DNA of 64,000 bases from Ornithodoros turicata (GCF_037126465.1 NC_088202.1:26086213-26150212); one strand, 5' to 3'; counted from the first letter of the stretch, positions 21,725 to 35,472 are shown. Notes: generated from the letters alone by a model not told the origin. Numbers and translations are program-made.

Positions 21725-22918
21725 TCGTCGACGCGGGTGACCCTTTCTCCGAGTTTTAAGTAAATTTTGTTCGAAAAATATTCGTAACTTTTACTATCCA
21801 CGTCGTGGAGAATTCACATTACGTTATAGAGTATATAGAAAACATCAATACACTCGATTAAATTCTTTGTCATCACAAAGGAGTTCTTAAAACCTTCGCG
21901 TATCAAAGTGAGCCAGCTAAGGTGTGAAATTACGCTTTCTACAACTGAGTTCGTAAATTACTGTAGCAGTTCAAATTTTAATTAAACACTTACTGATAGT
22001 CTCCACTGCTCCGGAATGTGATCTGATAAATTTTATCAATTAATGTACAAACAAATATCTTGTATACAATGTGTGACTATATAGACAGCTTTTTAATCTA
22101 CATCTTAAAAAAAATTGTAAGAAAGAGTGTACAGTTTTGACTTTGAAAATTTAAACACGAACCTTTGGTGTTGGAGATTGCGTTTTGATTCATTATGAGC
22201 TAAAATCTTCTAAAATTAATGTATGTCCTTCCAATTGTAGTGCCTCATATGCCGTGACATATCGAATAGACTCGTAGTTTTTCAGTATGGCTAATTAAAA
22301 ACCTCGGGTACATTCTGTGAATTGAAGCTACGTTTATGTGTGCTGCTTTGGTTAAGTTTGCAAAAGGAATATTTACTTATTATAATTACATATCTTATGC
22401 ATAGTGCTCATCTTCATTGTATAGCAATTAAACATTTCTGATGACAGTTGTGTGATTCGATTCTCCCAAAATCTTATTGGAATTGTGTGCCGCATGTTAT
22501 GATGATTAGAATTGTAGACTCCACCTTCGCGTCATTTGATAATAGATTCCTTTCAATATAGAATTGTCAACTGTCCAATAGTTTGAGAAAATATATACAC
22601 TGTGCAATTTAATTCGTAAAATAAGCTTTCGGTGATCCTCTCTGTAAGCAAATATTGATGTAACATGCCTCTAAATTTCTATTATCGATTCTTCTACAAT
22701 TCTTTCCTTCGGGCGTCGGTGTTGTATAGAGTGTGGTCGTGTAAAAATCTCTTTGATTGCCAGCGCTGATTCCATGCGAAGATCCTTGTACGTAGTGTCT
22801 CCTTAGCAATCTAATCAAAAGCTGCTTTCGTTGCGCTGTGTAGAATACATTACAATGATGACAAAGAATACAATTATTATTTCAATTATACACTTGTTTA
22901 TTTTGATAAATTACAATT

Positions 22919-23266
22919 CTATTCCAAACTCTGAAGTTTGCGTTTGTTGTCTTGCTTGATGAATTCCGAAGACATCAGGTAGTTTATTCTGATTATTGGG
23001 CGCTTGAATCCAGCGTTGATTAAGGCAGGTGATATGTTGTCGCCGTGTTTGTATTGCTTCAACAACTTGCACTTTGTCGCGATGAACTTACACAATCTCT
23101 TATTGATGCTTCCTTTCTTTGTATGAATGTTCTTGAATGGCGTACAAGAGAGTATTAGATGAAAATCGTCTGGTGGTCCACCGCAATTGATATGTTTGTT
23201 GAGTTTCAACAGGTGATAATACATCAGACCTTGCACGACAATATTGAACTTCTGTTCATTTGACAT
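22919..23266 (-). CDS. 115-codon basic ORF of unknown function (right copy)
   Basis: Mirror copy of 20,060-20,407, also fully open, with about one amino-acid difference. Keeping both copies open despite drift between the arms suggests a recent duplication, gene conversion or selection. Confidence 0.55.
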   Translation of the reverse strand: MSNEQKFNIVVQGLMYYHLLKLNKHINCGGPPDDFHLILSCTPFKNIHTKKGSINKRLCKFIATKCKLLKQYKHGDNISPALINAGFKRPIIRINYLMSSEFIKQDNKRKLQSLE

Positions 23267-23335
23267 CCTTGACTGGTAGAATAAAATAAATGTGTAGAGG
23301 TTCTAGAGTGGAATATACCACGTGATAAGATGTTT

Positions 23336-23818
23336 TTATGTACTTTCCATTTCAACCGTTAGGTGTAATTTCAACAAATCCGTAATGAATCGTGCGATAT
23401 AGACTGCTTGTATATGATAATTTGATCTGATTGCTTTCTTGATTAATGCAATACCCATTGCAATGATTACAATTACATTTGGTCTAGTGTATTTCAATTC
23501 TTCGTTAGCAAACCTCAAAAACTCCACCATCAACCCAAGTGGTCCTTCCGATGATGACGTGCAAATATTTTTATAACTATTGTAGATTCGGCATACAAGT
23601 TCTCGCATCTTGAATTCCATAATTTGTGCCATGTCTCCGAATACGACCATGTCTAGGACGTATTGAAATGCAGCGATAAATGAATCGTTTCGCGGCTCCT
23701 CCTTTTCGAAGCAGCTTTTTATCAGGTCCTCCCATGACGTATGGTAACGAGTACAAAATCTGTCCATCTCTTCAATGTATATCAGTTGTCTGTTCTGTTT
23801 TGTAGTGCGCCTCGACAT
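23336..23818 (-). CDS. 160-codon ORF, possible Bcl-2-fold protein (right copy)
   Basis: Mirror copy of 19,508-19,990, also open throughout. It differs at about two residues (Ile to Met near 18, Glu to Lys near 83). The helical pattern discussed for the left copy is unchanged. Function is unproven. Confidence 0.6.
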   Translation of the reverse strand: MSRRTTKQNRQLIYIEEMDRFCTRYHTSWEDLIKSCFEKEEPRNDSFIAAFQYVLDMVVFGDMAQIMEFKMRELVCRIYNSYKNICTSSSEGPLGLMVEFLRFANEELKYTRPNVIVIIAMGIALIKKAIRSNYHIQAVYIARFITDLLKLHLTVEMEST

Positions 23819-26800
23819 TTAATTAAATCATATTGGTGCTAATTTTATTTATTAAAATTTTATTATCAGGTTCATAATCTTCCACCTGGCGTTAGAATTA
23901 TGAAAGTCAATTTACAAAAAAGATGTGATGTGTAAAGGAAAAACGTTTGCTTTCAGTGATTCTATGTACAAGACAGCGCAAGAGACCCTCCTTCCCTAAC
24001 TTGAATTGTAGGAGCGATTTTATGGCTTTGTATACCGAGACCATTGTTTGGATTCCCCTACTCCATGCGGGCGTAACCTTAACCGAATGTGTACGGGAAC
24101 TCTCTCACTGCGTTTCCACTAGTGGGTCCTGAATGAAAAAGACGTGTTTCTGTGATGTATATTTGCGCTGTGTGATTATGAAAAATGTTTGCCTAAATTA
24201 ATTATTGCTTTTGACTTTGTTTCAGGTGATCACTCGATTGATATTAATAAAAATATTCTACTAGTTGGGAATGTTGTGTGCGTTGATTTCCGCTGTAGCA
24301 AACAATATAATTTGCATTTCAGATGAGTTGTTTGCGACTTCTGCGTGTATTGCAAAGTTAACATAAAACGATGTAATTAAATTTGTTTCTCGTTTTCGAA
24401 TTAGTATTGTTTCTATCACTGAATAAACTTGACTTTCACTCGATTGATATTTTGTGAGTTGAGAATAATGATTGCCTAATAGTTGTGTCTGATCTGAAAT
24501 ACATTAAATGCAACGTTTCTCGTTGAGTATTGTTTGCACCGATAATATTTTCTCGTTTGCTTAGAAAGTCTATTCTTAGATTTTTTTTTATAGAATTCTT
24601 ATTGTGTTCTTTAGAATCGAATAATTCCAATGTCTATTTGCGATTAATGAAAAAATTCGCCTCTGTACACCGGTCCTAAGAATATTTCCTTTTTGGAGGA
24701 AAGAATTTGAAAAAGAGAGAGGATTTCCCCACCTCGCAGATTGACAACAGGCTCCCCGCTTTTTGGGCTGTATAGATGGAGAGAGTGACCCCACCAGTCT
24801 GCATAGAGGGAGAGAGTGACCCCACCATGTCTCGAGTCTGGTTGTAATTATTGTAAAGCTGTGGTGCTTGTTTGGATACCTCTGTCAAGGTAAGTGCCTG
24901 AGTAGGATATTGTTAGCTCGCAAGGTTGATTTTATGATAGTTCAAAAGATATATTATTTCAAATTGTAATGTTTGCTATTATTTTCCTGTGTGTTGTTTA
25001 CATGTTGGCAGATGCATCGTTCAAAGCCTTTCTCTGCTATTCATTCGTGCATGTTTATCGTTTTGATTGATTCTTTTTCAATTATTTTCCTGCATGTGTC
25101 TGTTGTTTACCGTTGGTAGATGCACCGTTTAGAGTGTTTCTCTGCTATTCATCCGTGCATGTTTCTTGCTTTGTTAGATTGTTCTTCAACTATTTATCCT
25201 TTGTGTACCTCTTGTTTACGTGTTGGATTTTGACTCTCTATTATCTGTTTCAGTAATATTTTCCTGTGTGTTGTTTACACGTTGGCAGATGCGCCGTTTA
25301 GATTGTTTCTTAGCGTTAGCTCTGTGCTGTATTAAATTATTCATCATGTGCTGTTCAAAGTGTTTCTCTGCCATTCATCCGTGCATGTTGATTGTTTTGA
25401 TAGATTCTTTTTCATTTATTTTCCTGCATGTGTCTGTTGTTTATGTGATGTGTTTTGGTTCTCTATTAGCTGTTGATCGTTTTTCTCATTATTTCCGTAT
25501 GTCTATGCTGTTTACTTAATAAGAAATTGATTAATTGTGTAATGTTGGAATAATCTTCCCTATTGCGCTCGAAAATGTTCATAATTGTCAGGTGTACGCC
25601 TCCCGTCTTCAACAAATCAGTGCAGATATTATTAGAGCTGATTGTTGGCTAGGAGCGTGCTACGCAGTGAAGTTCATTTTTTTATATATTTTCTGTGTTG
25701 AATTCATAAAACAAAGTGTCTCCTAGAATGAAAATTGTATGGGGAAGTCACGAGGATGATTCTATGATATTTAAAATGATAGTCTCCTCCTCTGTTGTTT
25801 TGATTAACCAATGTATTGTTATAGATTTTATTTCCTCTTGTGTTCGTGTCCCATGGTCTTCCAGGTTCTCTGCTGTTCACATACATCTGTCAGAACTTCC
25901 CGCTATTGCACTGATGGTTCTCACATATAGGAATATTAATTTTCTGATGAGTTTGATTTTTTCTTCTGATTTTTGAATGATAGATTACTATGTTGTTTTG
26001 ATTAAGAACAACTTCTTTGTAGTGGTGTAGATTTTATTTCCTCCTGTGTTCTTGTCGTTCGTATTCCGCGGTCTTCCATACATCTATCGGCACCCGTCTT
26101 CAACAAATCAGGGTAGATATCATTAGATCTGGTTGTTGGCTAGGAGCGTGCTATGTGGTGAAGTGGAATATCTTCTTTGTAGTGGTATAGATTTTATTTC
26201 CTCTTGTGTTCTTGTCATTCTTTATTCTGTTTGTTGGCTAGTAGTGTGCTATGTGGTGAAGTGGAATATCTTCTTTGTACTGGTATAGATTTTATTTCCT
26301 CTTGTGTTCGTGTCCCATGGTCTTCCAGGTTCTCTGCTGTTCACATACATCTGTCAGAACTTCCCGCTATTGCACTGATGGTTCTCACGTATAGGAATAT
26401 TAGACTTTTTATAATAAAACTTTTAATTTTGATTGTAATTATATTGATTAAAAATATATTCTTTAATTAAATGTATCACAATGGAATATTAGCTGTTGCG
26501 CATGAAGTTACATATTAGAACTATGTAATTAAAACTCCGCTATGGTTGTCATGTTAGACTTTTTATAATAAAACTTTTAATTTGATAGTAATCGTATTGA
26601 TTAAAAATATCTTCTTTTATTAAAAATGTGCTACTCCTTCTGCTTAATTGAAAACTTTCGTGATTATCACTAATAAAATACTCCTTCAATGCTATTGCAT
26701 CAGATTTTTTGACTGAGTTTTTCTCCTTCACACAGAGTCATAACATAATTCCTGACACTAATGACTTTAATAAATATATTTTCACTCGTACTTTTGTGTA

Positions 26801-29800
26801 TGGCTATCCTTTGCATGTAAACTGCACACCTGCTGTAGCGGGAAAAAAATTGCGATTGAAGTCGACACAGATTGAAAAATGATGAAAGAAGTCGGCCCAG
26901 GCTGAACGGGTAAGCGCGCACGCAACCCTCCGGCCACGCTCCACCCACCGCAGCAGCCCTCCACCCGAGCGCCGCCTGCCGCGCACGGGAAAAAGTCGCG
27001 AAAAAAGTCGGCGCAGATTGAAAAATGACGAAAGAAGTTGGCCCAGGCTGAAAAATGTGAGAGGGTAAACGCGCACGCAGCCCTCCCCTCGCCGATAAGC
27101 GCGCGGACAACCCTCCGCACTGGCGCCGCGCGGGGAAAAATACGCGAGTGAAGTCGGCCCAGACGCGACGGTGGCGCTGCCCTGGCGGCAATGTCGTCAA
27201 ATGGACAAGACCTATTACTACTGGCGTCGTTCGCCCGTCGCTGGACAAGAAATGCGTCGCGTAACGCGACAATCGCGCTAGTTCTCGCTCCATGTGGTTT
27301 AGCCTTAAAGCTCAGCTCCGCCGATTTTCGACTGCGACAGAATGGAGCCATGCTTGGGCTGTGCGTTCGTTTCCGCACAGGGAGCATACATGTGAAAAAT
27401 GTTCACCCATTTGTTTGTAGTTTTTAAGAAAACAATTTTTTTTAATTTCCCTGGCATGGCGGTCCTGTGGTCGGCAAACTCTGACCAATCCCGGCTTCGT
27501 CCTGGCTTAGCCGCGCTCGTGGCTTGGCTAACGCCAAATCGTCGATGCGGTGGCGGAGATCTATGGGCGAAGGTGAATGTTTTGGGTGTGTTCCGTGATA
27601 ATTGCTGTCGTTAATAGCCTCAAAGATAGTTTTGCCGGTCTTCTTTAACAAGCCTTACAGGATGGCCTCGTTGTGCAACGACGGCCGTCGTGAGCGGACA
27701 TTCTGTGCCCGCACTGTGCTTCATGCTACCAACAAGACCTAACACCTAACGTGTGACGTACACTTACGCATTCTCAAGAGCTTTGGCAGCGCACTATGCG
27801 CGGACTTGCTGCGCGTGCAGGAAGCACCACCAAAGCTATTGAGAACGAGAACGTGCTCGAAGACGAAGTATTCCTTATAAGAAACATGATAAAACGGTGC
27901 GGTGGTCCCCGATAGCTCGTGACAGCTATTTCAGCACGATACAGCGGTCATGACGGAGTGTAAACACAAACTGGTTGCCAGGCAGAGCTGGCTAGGTGTG
28001 ACTATCCAATCCGCGCAGTTCCAAGTATGACGTCACAAGTGGAACCGCCGCCCGGTAGTTTTTCTCAAATTTCTCACGAAGGAGTATGGAAATTTGGAAA
28101 GCAATGTGCGTTTATGAATGAAGTTGGGACCACGGTTCTGAATATCACAACGTCTTCATACTTTCGGAACAGCAGCGGAGCTGCAACCTCCATGGAGCGG
28201 ATTTACAGCGAAAAAGCTGTGAACTTCGCTCAGCGTCGGACGCCCTGCGCGAGGCGTCAAAAATGTGAGCGTCCACCGCCTATCTGCCCATCCCCGATAT
28301 TTTCGCCCAGCGTCCGCGATTCCGGTAGCGTCAACTGCAGATGAACCAATCAAAGTGCTCTTCCGCTACGAATATACGCCAGATCGTCTGCACGTGGTCG
28401 TCTGCTCTCGTGAATCATCGTCATCGTCCTCTTCTTGCAACTGGATGGTGTCATCTGCTCGCTGTTTCGCCAACTGCATCGCTAGAACGTGAGGCATTCT
28501 CTGCCAAGAAACATGTTTTCCTTTCGCAGTAGTGAATGCCTTTCGGTACGTTACTGGGCGCAGCTTTTCAGACAGTTGTTGGATTTAGTTGCAAAATTTG
28601 TGACATTAAATGCACTTTTTCGAGCAACTGATTTCACTAAGCTTTCACCTTATACCCTGGCAACAGTGACATCACAGCATGACTTCCCGACGCCGTCCGC
28701 TGGCTTTTCGCCCCATGGAGCTGGTGCCGGCGAACAACTGGCGGCGGAACGCGCGTGGCAGTCTGCCGCGCGAACTTGGGCACCAGAAACAATGAATTTA
28801 TTCGCACAACACACCGGTGTTTAACCTGAAAGGAAAACCCCTGTCTGTTAAAACAAGGGTCAGGCTGATGCACCTATTTCCCCCTTTCTAGATCGACAAT
28901 GATTCAAATATTTCCCTTTCTGGTTTCCTATGAGAGTGCATTGTCATCTGTGCATCTTCCAACACTTGCCGCCTTGACTAGACCGTGATCAGAATGACCC
29001 CACACTGCGGGCCCGATGCACGTGATTAGGGGTGAATGCCAGTGACGTTGGATTGTCAGCACCGCAGCTGTGTGCAAGAATGACTGCCGGGAGCACGCAC
29101 GGAGACGTGGCCGATGCCACCGTTTTCTTTGGGAGCCTCTTTACTTGGGAATACCTGTCGGTAGTAAAGAGAATGCTGCTGTACTGGGATACCGTTAAAA
29201 GGTGTTTCCGCCACCTCTATGCGATTAGACCGGCCTTTAAATTTTTTTCAATAAACCTGCACATGGAAGTCCTCCGAGCATGAAAAGGGAAATTGTGGAA
29301 GGGCTTTTAGTTACCATTGGTAAAGTGCGAGTTGGGGAAGCTGAAACGCTGTCCCACGTGTGTCTGGTCTGCAGAAAGGCGTTAGTTTTCTTGTCTGACA
29401 AACCGCAAATTGAATTTTGACGTCGAATGGCAGCTGATGAATTTCTTGAACGCACAGAAAATCGGAACCATCCGTGATTATCTCAGGTCTGCATTTTTTT
29501 TTTTCTGACTGGCACGGATAGCAGTGGCTATTCGGGAAGCGAACCTGAACCTGAAGTCAACCTGGTATTATTTCCGGGGAACGTTGAAGTGGACTCTTTA
29601 ATATCGCCGAACTAAAATAAGGGGACGCCAAAAATGGATGGACGTCACATTAGCTATGGCCTGTGCACCAGCATTGACTGCTTCCAGGCGACGGTGTATA
29701 AACTCATTGTTTCTGCCCATTAAACGGTCTTGGAAAGTCCTGAAGCTCAAGAAATGACAAGAAATACAGTGTAGACATGGTAACGTAATCCTCCAAGAAG

Positions 29801-31089
29801 TAAGATTCGCTCTATTGTGCCTCGTGGCCGTGCACAGTATAAATATTGTAACATTGTAAATACAATTTTCTGACTTAACAAAAAAGAAAAAAAGAAAGAA
29901 AGCCGCTGTGGATACGATGGATGGTAGTCCCACCGAGGCTCGGACGTGACCCAGGTTGTAATCCGGCCGGCGGCCGTGTTGTCAGGGTGTTCTCCCTGGG
30001 TTCTCTTCAGACGCTGTTCGACAAATGTCGGTACAGTTTCCCGTGAAGTCGGCCCAGAACGCATGACCCCACCTGCGATAGTCGTGATGTTGGCCGCGTC
30101 AGCGTGGCCGTCTACGACAACCAATTTTAGGGTATGCCGCCAACGGTATATGTCATGGTCCAATATACAAATGTGCTCAGTAAAAGTCGGCGATGGATAT
30201 TTTAACGTAGCGCTTGTTTCAGCGTTAAAAATACAGTGGTTTTGAAAGAGGACTGTCTCCTATTCGGCTATCTAATGTTTGCTCGAAATGCTTGCAAGAA
30301 AATGTCCGCCTGGCCGTATAACCCACCCGCAAATTCATCATCTATGCGCCTCTCGTCCAATCCTTATCAGCAATCTGTAGCGAATGAAAACGAACACCCT
30401 GTGCATCGCGACAACGTTTGCAACAACAAGTAGGCTCAGGGTATACCACGATTTTCAATACCATATCTGGCTAGCGATACATGCACAGCAGAGTTTCAGG
30501 ATAAAGAGGAACGAAATAATTTCTGATTGCCCCTACTAGACACCGGTGTGTTCTTCGGTATGATGTACAAGTAGTTGAAACTTGTACTTCTGCGTTTCTT
30601 GTTGTCACTTTCAATATCGATAAGTACCAACCGATCCGCTTCTACTTTCTTGGAAGGACGACGACACATGAACGAAAACTTTAACGCGGAAGCCGAACTC
30701 GTGCATTTTACTTTGAAATCATGATAAGAAAATGGGGAAGAAGGTACCTACGAACGAGATTTCTCCGTCAATCACTGTTAATTTCAAAACGTTTTTTTTT
30801 TTTGTGTGTGTGTAATTTGGGTGTAATCGTTTCAAACCTGCTCAATTACACCATTTGTGGAAACAATGTTACTCTTCTGGGGTGTAAAATAGGTGTTAGA
30901 GCAAAATAATTCTCCCTTTCCACCATATTTAGAACCATGTGGTGTATAAATGTTGTTTCCGGTAGCACAATGTCCAGTTTACATGGTTGGTTTGTTTTCT
31001 TCCGTATAAGGCAAAAACAGGATGGGAATTAAGGCACGCATGTGCATGGCAGCAAGGAGTTTGGTTACTGCTCACTCTTTCCTGCAGTA

Positions 31090-32364
31090 TACCTGATGTC
31101 CAAAACATACGCGTTTCCATTCGATGTCATGAAAAGTTGAAAACTGGACGTAAAGATACAAATGAAGAATCGAGATAATTAAATCTGTGCCTGACGTGGG
31201 TTGATAAGATACATGACGCCTTTCTTGTGTACTTTTGAATAAACCTAAGAGCTCCACAGAGAGCTATTTACCCTGTTTTACCCTTTTATTGTATCCTTCT
31301 CTAGATGGTTCTCTTTGGTCTCAATCAGCTACAGAAAGGGTCATTTCTTTGCTCTTTTATTTATTGACTGGAGTTATTCTAGTCAGAGTTGTGTCAACCA
31401 CAGGGACATAGTTCGCTTTTCAATGTACCAACAGAGGAGCGCTGTCCCAAAATGTCCTCTAACAGTTCAATTACTTTTGTTCAAGTTGAGAATCAAATTG
31501 GGCTGGACGTTTGAAGTCCTCACACTAAATTTGATGTCCGTTGTGTACCTTTTGTATACCTCTCCAAAGAAGCGGGGATCCGTGAGATGAGGTACAGAGG
31601 CGTTACACAGAAGCGAACACCGCTAGACAGCGGGTACACAACCGTTCCGGAACGAGGAAGCTGCTGATTTGCGATGTGCACAGCAGGTACAGCACGGTCT
31701 ACCGCATAAAGACGACTTGTACCTCATACCTTCAAACATGCCTTCAAGCAGCGATTTTCCCAGTACTCCCTATACCCCACTAAGGCACGTAGAACCGTCC
31801 AGAGGCGAGTTTGCGCCCAGGGCAGGGCAAATCTGAAGCGCCCACCCCCTCGCCAGTTTTCATCAGAAACACTCTAAAGAAATAATAATGACACGCTTAC
31901 TTGCACTGGAGAGATCGTAAATTCAAATTTTCTTGATTCCCGCTTCATACTATCCAATCAACCTGCCAGGGCCTGCTGTTCGGCACCCTTTCTGGCGAGG
32001 GCGCCCGGGGCCGCTGCCCCTCTCGCACTTCCGCCGCTACGGCTCTGAGGACACGCACAAAAATCTTGCAAAACCCCTCTAAATTTTCTGCCAGGAAGGC
32101 CAAAAAAGCATGAAAAGCTGCAAATATGGGTGTCCCCTTCTCCTACGGAACACCAACACACCCACCCCTACGCCCGAGGCGAAAATCCTGGTAATATCCC
32201 TGCTTTCAGGCATCCCGTACCTCACAAACCCACTCTGCGCATACCTCGACTCTCCCCGACACGGAAGAGCCATCGCCGCTGATATCACCAATGGGATGAA
32301 ACTCGCGAGTTCCCTTGCGGACTAAAGTGAGGCGCTGCGAGCTTTTCGCGTCATCAAACCATAA
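31090..32364. other. non-coding accessory sequence
   Basis: Unique flank of the palindrome. From about 31,535 to 31,740 it contains repeated GGTACA/TGTACC and GGTATA words like those of the transposon at 42,284. At 31,985-32,200 is a GC-rich stretch (GCCCGGGGCCGCTGCCCCTC). No credible gene. Confidence 0.4.
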
Positions 32365-33890
32365 ATTGAGAAGTTACCCGCCAAAAAGAACTCGTTACAA
32401 GTTAAGTTACCATGTGAAAAATGTAACTAAGTTAATAACGAAGATCTTCAGCCTGAAATGTAACTCGCAGTTACTGAGTTACTTAAAAAAACGAGTTACT
32501 TCCAAGTTACTTCGGACACAAAATAGCATTCGCAGGTGCAGCGCGCGTGAGCAGTTGAGTTAGACCTTGAGTTGCCTACGGAGAAGTGCAACACGCTTAG
32601 ATCGTTTTCGTTTATGTCCAACAATAGACCTCTCCCTGTTTGTAAACAAATGACGTCATCGTGTTCGACAACGCCACAAATTTGGTAGAATTGAAGTACG
32701 CTCGAAGCTAGAGGTGAACAAGGTCGCGCCCGAAAGCCACGGTCTTGAGGGGATTATGATACCGCCCTTAAAGGGACTATGAAACGATTTTTTTCTTCGT
32801 TTCGTTCGAAAGAAGACGTTCTTCTGAGTATAGAACCGAAATTTTACTTTCGTCGTGCGAGCGGATTTCTCGGGAGCGAATTTAAACGGAGCGGCGAAGG
32901 GAGGACACCTGGCGCCACGCCGTGGCGAGCTGCCGAGCGGAGACACAACGGGTAACTTGACGCGACCACGGCCGGCTCAGAAACACGTCATCATGACGTG
33001 TTGCCGAGCCGAGGAATCCCACCAGGAGCATGCGCCGTAGGATCCCGCGTATGCGTTCATCGGGAGTGGAAATCTCCATGACAGCAGCTTTCGCGCGATC
33101 GGCAGATTTCGGTAGTGGCGGCAGCCACAGCGCGAGCTCGCGGCATTACTTGCCATTGTGCAACACCGGTGACGTAACGGGGAAGCGAAGTGCGGTCCGT
33201 ACAGTTACACCATCGAGAGGGAAATATGCGCGGGAGAGGAGGAACGCGGAAGAGACATTTCCAGCGCGCGCTCCTCGCAGAGTGGAGCGATTTCGTCCGG
33301 AAAAATTTGTGGCATATTAGTTTCTCTGTGGGAAGAACAGTTTCCATCGAAAAAAAGTATGGGGGTTCGGGAAATTTCATAGTCCCTTTAAAGGGACTCA
33401 ACCCTCGGTCCTGCTTTTCTTGCAATGGGAGGCGGCGAACAAATGCCCGTTCGTGGAAGCCAACCCTCTCCTTCCGGTTTGTTTCGGTTTCAGTCTGTCT
33501 ACCAATGTCATGATGACGTTTCTCTGGTAGAGGTCTATTCGAACGCTTTGCGTCTTACTCCCTGTGGGAGCACAGTGGTTTGGCTTCATTTCAATGGCAG
33601 CGGTTCTTACTTCCTGAATAAAATACTTTCATTGATTGAATATCACGTTTTATGGCAAAAAAGCCATGAAGGAACCGGGGAGAAAGCAAGAAAATATGTG
33701 GACGTGAGTGAAAAGCGAATTAAAAGTAACTTGGAACTTAACTTAAGTTACTTTGGCAAAGTTACCTGAAAAAGGAACGAGTTCCCCTGAAAGTTACTAC
33801 GGCGCAAAAGTACCGAGTTAAGTTACAAGTTACCAAAAAAAGGAACTTAGTTACAGTAACGAGTTACTTGTAACGAGTTACCTCGAACTC
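32365..33890. repeat. composite element with GTTAC-word arms
   Basis: The outer segments (about 32,370-32,520 and 33,715-33,890) are packed with AAGTTAC, GAGTTAC and their complements, at least eight and twelve copies respectively. Between them lies a second inverted-repeat unit (32,765-33,397). This looks like a non-autonomous transposon whose subterminal words could be transposase-binding sites. No transposase frame is present. Confidence 0.6.
32765..33397. mobile_element. inner inverted-repeat element (CCCTTTAAAGGGACTATGAAA ends)
   Basis: The left end reads CCCTTAAAGGGACTATGAAA and the right end is TTTCATAGTCCCTTTAAAGG, an inverted repeat of about 20 bases. The terminal CCCTTTAAAGGG is itself a palindrome. 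The 630-bp interior is GC-richer and non-coding. A flanking target duplication is not obvious. Confidence 0.65.
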
Positions 33891-34932
33891 TGCATCAAAC
33901 GTCATGAAATGTCAGAATTTTTACGTCGAAGCGCGAGTTCTCAACTGTCACCAGCACATTGGATCCTGAGGCCGCTCCCCCTGTATGCGAGCGCTCATTG
34001 GTCGGTTTGAAAGTACGAACGTTTGAACTTTCCTTGGCGCGCTCAAGCCGCTGACGCCGTGTCTGCGGTGCCGGAGCAACTCGCGTAAAGTTTCGAAATG
34101 TGGTGGGTGCAGCAGGGACGCAAGCAAAGCGTCTATGCCGGTACCGCTTTGGATGCCTTTTAGTGTCCTTCCCTAACATGTTGTCGATACCGACTCTATG
34201 AAACTCGGTGCCTCTTGGATACTTCTGCAAGTCAATTCAGTGATAGATAAGTGGCAGGCACAGGTCTGCTTCGCTTGCTTGGTGCGAGAACGATTCAAGA
34301 AGGACCAATACTGCATTTTTCGGCTACCCACTCGATGACAGGCAAGTCAGTTCCTATTCCATTCTGCCGCTTAGTATAGCATATAGCACCACACCTGCGG
34401 CATATACGCAGCATTTTGGCAGGCAGAATTTTTGGTTTTCACGTTTCTGATTCCTGATCTTTCTTGCTCTGGTATAAGCACTCAACTTATATGTGCTTCA
34501 GAAAAGCATCTGCATGGATACAATAGAATGGATAAGCCACTCAGAGTGGTTGGAGCTTCATCTTTCGGCATAGCAGATGCACAAGTTCCTTTGTGACGGG
34601 TCAGCCAGACGCCCACACAAGCAGCAAAGGGATATGGACCTGTTCTCTGTCATGCGGGATCTCTGAATGTGTGTGCCTGTGCAGCCAATATACTGTTGTT
34701 CTACTGTGAAATCTTCCACGTGGGACACCAGCTATCAGTGAATGCAAAGTTGCTTCGGCATATCACTCGAACTTCAGAGACAATGTTCATATCATACAGA
34801 ACACTGCAGTTTGGTGATTTGGAATTACCTATCCCGAAAAAAAAAGCACTTTGTGTAAGAGAAACAGCCAACGCTCCCGCATTTTGTTATTTATTTCACT
34901 CGACGCGAGCGAAAACCCACAACCTCCTAGGC
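33891..34932. other. non-coding, nothing recognised
   Basis: No ORF with family resemblance and no clear repeat. It ends at the PLE terminal phrase at 34,933. Confidence 0.4.
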
Positions 34933-35472
34933 AGATGGGTAGAAATCCAGCGAACCGGTAGAGATGTAGGAAGGGAGTTGCCTCAGGACAGAAGCCGCCG
35001 ATGTTTGGAACAGAGACTTCTTCTTCTGGGCACCGTCCTCATCATTGGCATGGTATTTAAAGGGTTAGGTGCGACGGGTTTAAAGGTTCATGCGAATTGT
35101 GGGTCAACAGCCCGGAGGGAAGAAAGGTTCCGTACGGGCTTCTATGGCCGGAGTGAATGGCTGCTTTGTTAGAGTATGGAGGAGATTATGTGAACGTAGT
35201 GATCTAGGCTACAGACCGGTTACAGAAAAATGGAAGGTTCACGAACACGCGGACGAACGGGACACCAGGCAAGCAGTGGCAAGCATAGTGAAAGATAAGG
35301 AGGTTAGTGGTTACGTGGGGAAAATTCCAGAACGAGCAAAGTTTTTTTTTTTTATATTTGTAATACAAAGTTGTGGCATGCAATAAAGAGAGCAGAAAGC
35401 AGTGGCCGTGCAGAACATAACAGATGATAATGGAGGTAGAAGGGAAAAGCATATTTTATTTGTGAAGTGTTT

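Larger units (their letters stand above)
21725..31089 (-). repeat. giant palindrome, right arm
   Basis: Reverse complement of 11,986-21,600. It is shorter by about 250 bp, almost all explained by the single deletion near 28,776. The outer end reads CTTTCCTGCAG then TA, opposite TA then CTGCATGAAAG on the left. Beyond 31,089 the two flanks no longer match. Confidence 0.97.

Noticed and set aside
21524..21801. Identical-looking ORFs on both strands across the palindrome centre
   Set aside because: They are the same inverted repeat read from each side and diverge only in the spacer, so they are not evidence of a gene.
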